64,000 nucleotides of DNA from Sphingomonas sp. CL5.1 (GTDB lineage Bacteria > Pseudomonadota > Alphaproteobacteria > Sphingomonadales > Sphingomonadaceae). This document shows positions 61,953-64,000 of this stretch, in pieces. Under the pieces are notes generated by a model, which did no database searches, was not told where the DNA came from, and saw only the letters and a program-made list of their open reading frames with translations. The first letter of the stretch is position 1. Each line of letters starts with the position of its first letter. The translations under genes and the position numbers were made by a program. Where the stretch lies: NCBI RefSeq assembly GCF_013344685.1, contig NZ_CP050137.1, positions 872,001-936,000 on the forward strand. Direction: 5' to 3'.

Positions 61953-63038
61953 ATGATCCTCCCGCTGCTTCTCGCCACCGCGCCGGCGCAATCCGCGCCA
62001 CCGCCCGCTCCGCCTCCCGTGGCCGCCGGGCAATGGCCCACGCAGGAAGGCGATTTCCTCATCCGCGATTTCACCTTCCGTTCGGGAGAGAAGCTGGCCG
62101 AACTGAAGCTCCACTACACCACGCTCGGTACCCCGCATCGCAACGCGGCGGGCGAGATCGACAATGCGGTGATGGTGCTCCACGGCACTGGCGGCACGGG
62201 CAGGCAATTCCTCCAGCCGCAATTCGCCGACGAGCTGTACGGCGCCGGCCGACCGCTCGACATCACGCGCTATTTCATCATCCTGCCCGACAATATCGGG
62301 CACGGCGGCTCCTCCAAACCGTCTGACGGGATGCGCATGGCCTTCCCGCATTACGACTATGACGACATGGTCGCGGCGCAGCACCGGCTGCTCGCCGAGC
62401 ATTTCGGCATCCGCAAGATGCGCCTCATCATGGGCACGTCGATGGGCTGCATGCACAGCTTCATCTGGGCGGAGACCTATCCCGATTACGCCCGCGCGCT
62501 GATGCCGATGGCGTGCGAGCCGGTGCGGATCGCGGGACTCAACCGCATGTGGCGACAGCTAGCGATCGACGCGATCGAGCAGGACCCGGCGTGGCACGGC
62601 GGCAATTACACCAGCCAGCCGGCGCAGGGCGTGCGCGGCGCGGCCTCGCTGCTGTTCATCGCCGGCAGCGCGCCGCTCTACCTCCAGTCGGCCTATCCCA
62701 CCCGCGACGCGGCGGTATCCTATGCGCGCGAGAAAGTGGCCGGATCGATCAGGGGAATCGACGCCAACGACCTGATCTATCAGCTCGATTCATCCCGCAC
62801 CTATGATCCGTGGCCGAAGCTGGAGACGATCACGGCGCCGATGACGTGGATCAATTCGGCCGACGATTTCATCAACCCGCGCAATCTCGATTTTCCGAAT
62901 CAGGCGGTGAAGCGGATGCCCCACACCCGTTTCCGCCTGATCGCGGAAAGCGCCGACACGCGCGGGCATGGCACGCACACCTGGGCGAAGTTCTGGAAAC
63001 AGGATCTCGCCGATCTCCTGGCGCGTACCGCGCCCTGA
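61953..63038 (+). CDS. Exported alpha/beta hydrolase, MetX-like
   Basis: Alpha/beta-hydrolase of about 361 residues in the group related to homoserine O-acetyltransferase. A signal peptide starts at the ATG at 61953 (M-I-L-P-L-L-L-A-T-A-P-A-Q-S-A). The nucleophile elbow is M-G-T-S-M-G-C-M near residue 167, with the acid in I-N-S-A-D-D-F near 300 and the base in R-G-H-G-T-H near 340. The oxyanion region reads V-L-H-G-T-G-G near residue 77. Export makes methionine synthesis unlikely; an esterase role is more likely. An upstream GTG at 61914 would spoil the signal. Confidence 0.85.
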   Translation: MILPLLLATAPAQSAPPPAPPPVAAGQWPTQEGDFLIRDFTFRSGEKLAELKLHYTTLGTPHRNAAGEIDNAVMVLHGTGGTGRQFLQPQFADELYGAGRPLDITRYFIILPDNIGHGGSSKPSDGMRMAFPHYDYDDMVAAQHRLLAEHFGIRKMRLIMGTSMGCMHSFIWAETYPDYARALMPMACEPVRIAGLNRMWRQLAIDAIEQDPAWHGGNYTSQPAQGVRGAASLLFIAGSAPLYLQSAYPTRDAAVSYAREKVAGSIRGIDANDLIYQLDSSRTYDPWPKLETITAPMTWINSADDFINPRNLDFPNQAVKRMPHTRFRLIAESADTRGHGTHTWAKFWKQDLADLLARTAP

Positions 63039-63089
63039 CCGTCGTGAGGCCGCTTGTCGCGAGCCGCGCGGCTGGATAGGCGCAAGGCC

Positions 63090-63734
63090 ATGCGCGCCCT
63101 GTTCCTGCTCGCCGCCCTGCTCCTCTCCCTCCCCGCCGCCGCGCAGCGCGCGGATCGCGCGACGCCCGGCTTCGTGCGGGTGCGGCTGGAGACGGCGCTG
63201 GGCAATATCGTGCTGGCGCTGGACGCCAGGCACGCGCCGATCTCGACCGACAATTTCATGCGCTACGTCGACGACGGGCGATTCGACGGGATCAGCTTCT
63301 ATCGCGTCGCGCGCAGCAAGCTGGCGCCGAAGTTCGGCTTCATCCAATCCGGCATCCGCACCGACGCGCGGCGCTTCCTCGACACGATCGCCCACGAGCC
63401 GACCAGCAAGACCGGCATCCGCCATCTCGACATGACGATCTCGATGGCACGGCGCGGGGAGCCGGGATCGGCCAATGGCAACTGGTTCATCACCGTCGGC
63501 GCGATGCCGTCGATGGACGCCAGCCCCGGCCATCCCGGGTACGCCGCGTTCGGACGCGTCGTCGGCGGGCAGGATGTGGTGCGCCGTATCCTCGCGCAGC
63601 CGACCGGCGGCGGGATGGGCGGGACGCTGCTGATGAAGCCGGTCTATGTCCGCCGCGCGGTGCGGCTCGACGGGGTAGCGAAGCCGACCGGTCGCCCGCG
63701 TCCGTGGATCATCGAGGGGCGCAAGGACGGATGA
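63090..63734 (+). CDS. Exported cyclophilin-type peptidyl-prolyl isomerase
   Basis: Periplasmic PPIase of 214 residues. The signal peptide is M-R-A-L-F-L-L-A-A-L-L-L-S-L-P-A-A-A-Q. The cyclophilin domain has G-N-I-V-L-A-L-D near residue 38, A-P-I-S-T-D-N-F near 48, F-D-G-I-S-F-Y-R-V near 65, and N-W-F-I-T-V-G near 130. The catalytic Arg follows F-Y in the family and is kept. The usual F-x-x-F-I-Q-G-G is changed to G-F-I-Q-S-G. The start at 63090 is chosen for the signal peptide. The acylphosphatase gene overlaps its end. Confidence 0.92.
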   Translation: MRALFLLAALLLSLPAAAQRADRATPGFVRVRLETALGNIVLALDARHAPISTDNFMRYVDDGRFDGISFYRVARSKLAPKFGFIQSGIRTDARRFLDTIAHEPTSKTGIRHLDMTISMARRGEPGSANGNWFITVGAMPSMDASPGHPGYAAFGRVVGGQDVVRRILAQPTGGGMGGTLLMKPVYVRRAVRLDGVAKPTGRPRPWIIEGRKDG

Positions 63735-64000
63735 TGCGTCGCCGCCTCGTCATCACCGGCCGGGTGCAGGGCGTATTCTATCGCGACTGGTTCGTCGCCG
63801 AGATGCGCCGGCTGGGCGTGCGCGGCTGGGTGCGCAACCGGCTCGACCGTTCAGTGGAGGCGGTGGTCGAGGGGAGCGAGGAAGCCATTGCCGCCGCGAT
63901 CGCGCGGGCGCGCCAGGGTTCTCCGGCGGCGCACGTCGACGATGTCGTGGTGAGCGACGACGCGCCGGCCGACTTGCCCGAAACCTTCGCGAAGCGCCCG
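63731..64000 (+). CDS. acyP: Acylphosphatase, cut by the window end
   Basis: Small hydrolase of acyl phosphates. Ninety codons are visible with no stop before the window edge, so nearly the full protein is present. The family signature is G-R-V-Q-G-V-F-Y-R-D, with phosphate-binding R18; the catalytic Asn is N36 in G-W-V-R-N. V-E-A-V-V-E-G near residue 43 is also typical. Two ATG codons (63731 and 63734) are possible starts; the first overlaps the PPIase stop (ATGA). Confidence 0.93.
   Translation, partial: MMRRRLVITGRVQGVFYRDWFVAEMRRLGVRGWVRNRLDRSVEAVVEGSEEAIAAAIARARQGSPAAHVDDVVVSDDAPADLPETFAKRP

Overview
The window is a GC-rich, tightly packed stretch of an alphaproteobacterial chromosome, most likely from Sphingomonas or a close relative. 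This rests on base composition, on many ATGA, GTGA and TGATG overlaps, on a FlbD-like sigma-54 activator beside a sigma-28/FlgM pair, and on the cytochrome bc1 chaperone/DUF177 pair. The taxon is an inference; there is no rRNA or tRNA in the window. I see no prophage, insertion sequence or CRISPR array.

Positions 1-28204 are one almost complete lateral set of flagellar genes. On the minus strand, flgB-C-D-E-F-G-H-(I) encode rod, hook and rings; flgI is cut by the window edge. Divergently, motA-motB-flgA-flgM-flgN-transglycosylase-flhA-fliA run on the plus strand. Flagellin fliC faces back on the minus strand. Then flbD and fliE-F-G-H-I-J-K-L-M-N-O-P-Q-R-flhB-fliD-fliS follow on the plus strand. 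Promoter motifs suggest a two-tier hierarchy. Sigma-54 sites precede flgB, motA, the transglycosylase-flhA-fliA block and perhaps fliK. Sites of the form TAAA-N15-GYCGTTT, read here as sigma-28 sites, precede flgM, fliC and fliD. Unusual points are a MotA that begins at the usual second membrane segment, a very short MotB, a FliM without the CheY-binding N-terminal peptide, a FlgH without any cysteine, and a 31-nt-arm palindrome between fliI and fliJ.

Positions 28369-37202 hold an HNH nuclease and then a probable 5-oxoproline (pyroglutamate) module. A fused 5-oxoprolinase on the minus strand is divergent from a MarR-like regulator, a DUF969/DUF979 membrane-protein pair, a DUF2891 protein and an exported M20 amidohydrolase. 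AT-rich palindromes lie in the divergent promoter region.

Positions 37210-50580 are a long minus-strand run. In transcription order it holds alanine racemase, D-amino-acid dehydrogenase, an exported amidohydrolase, a Tat-exported M19 dipeptidase and an ornithine-cyclodeaminase-like enzyme. A two-component system and a heavy-metal RND efflux system (czcB-czcA-DUF3240-czcC) follow. A divergent Lrp-type regulator stands at the head of alr-dadA.

Positions 51352-64000 are mostly housekeeping genes: Rnk-like, RcnB-like, BamE, bc1-complex chaperone, DUF177, SixA-like phosphatase, DinG-like helicase, sucC, etfB-etfA, a MarR-GNAT fusion regulator with its own palindromic operator, an exported alpha/beta hydrolase, an exported cyclophilin and the start of an acylphosphatase. 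Clear terminators follow fliC, sucC and etfA.
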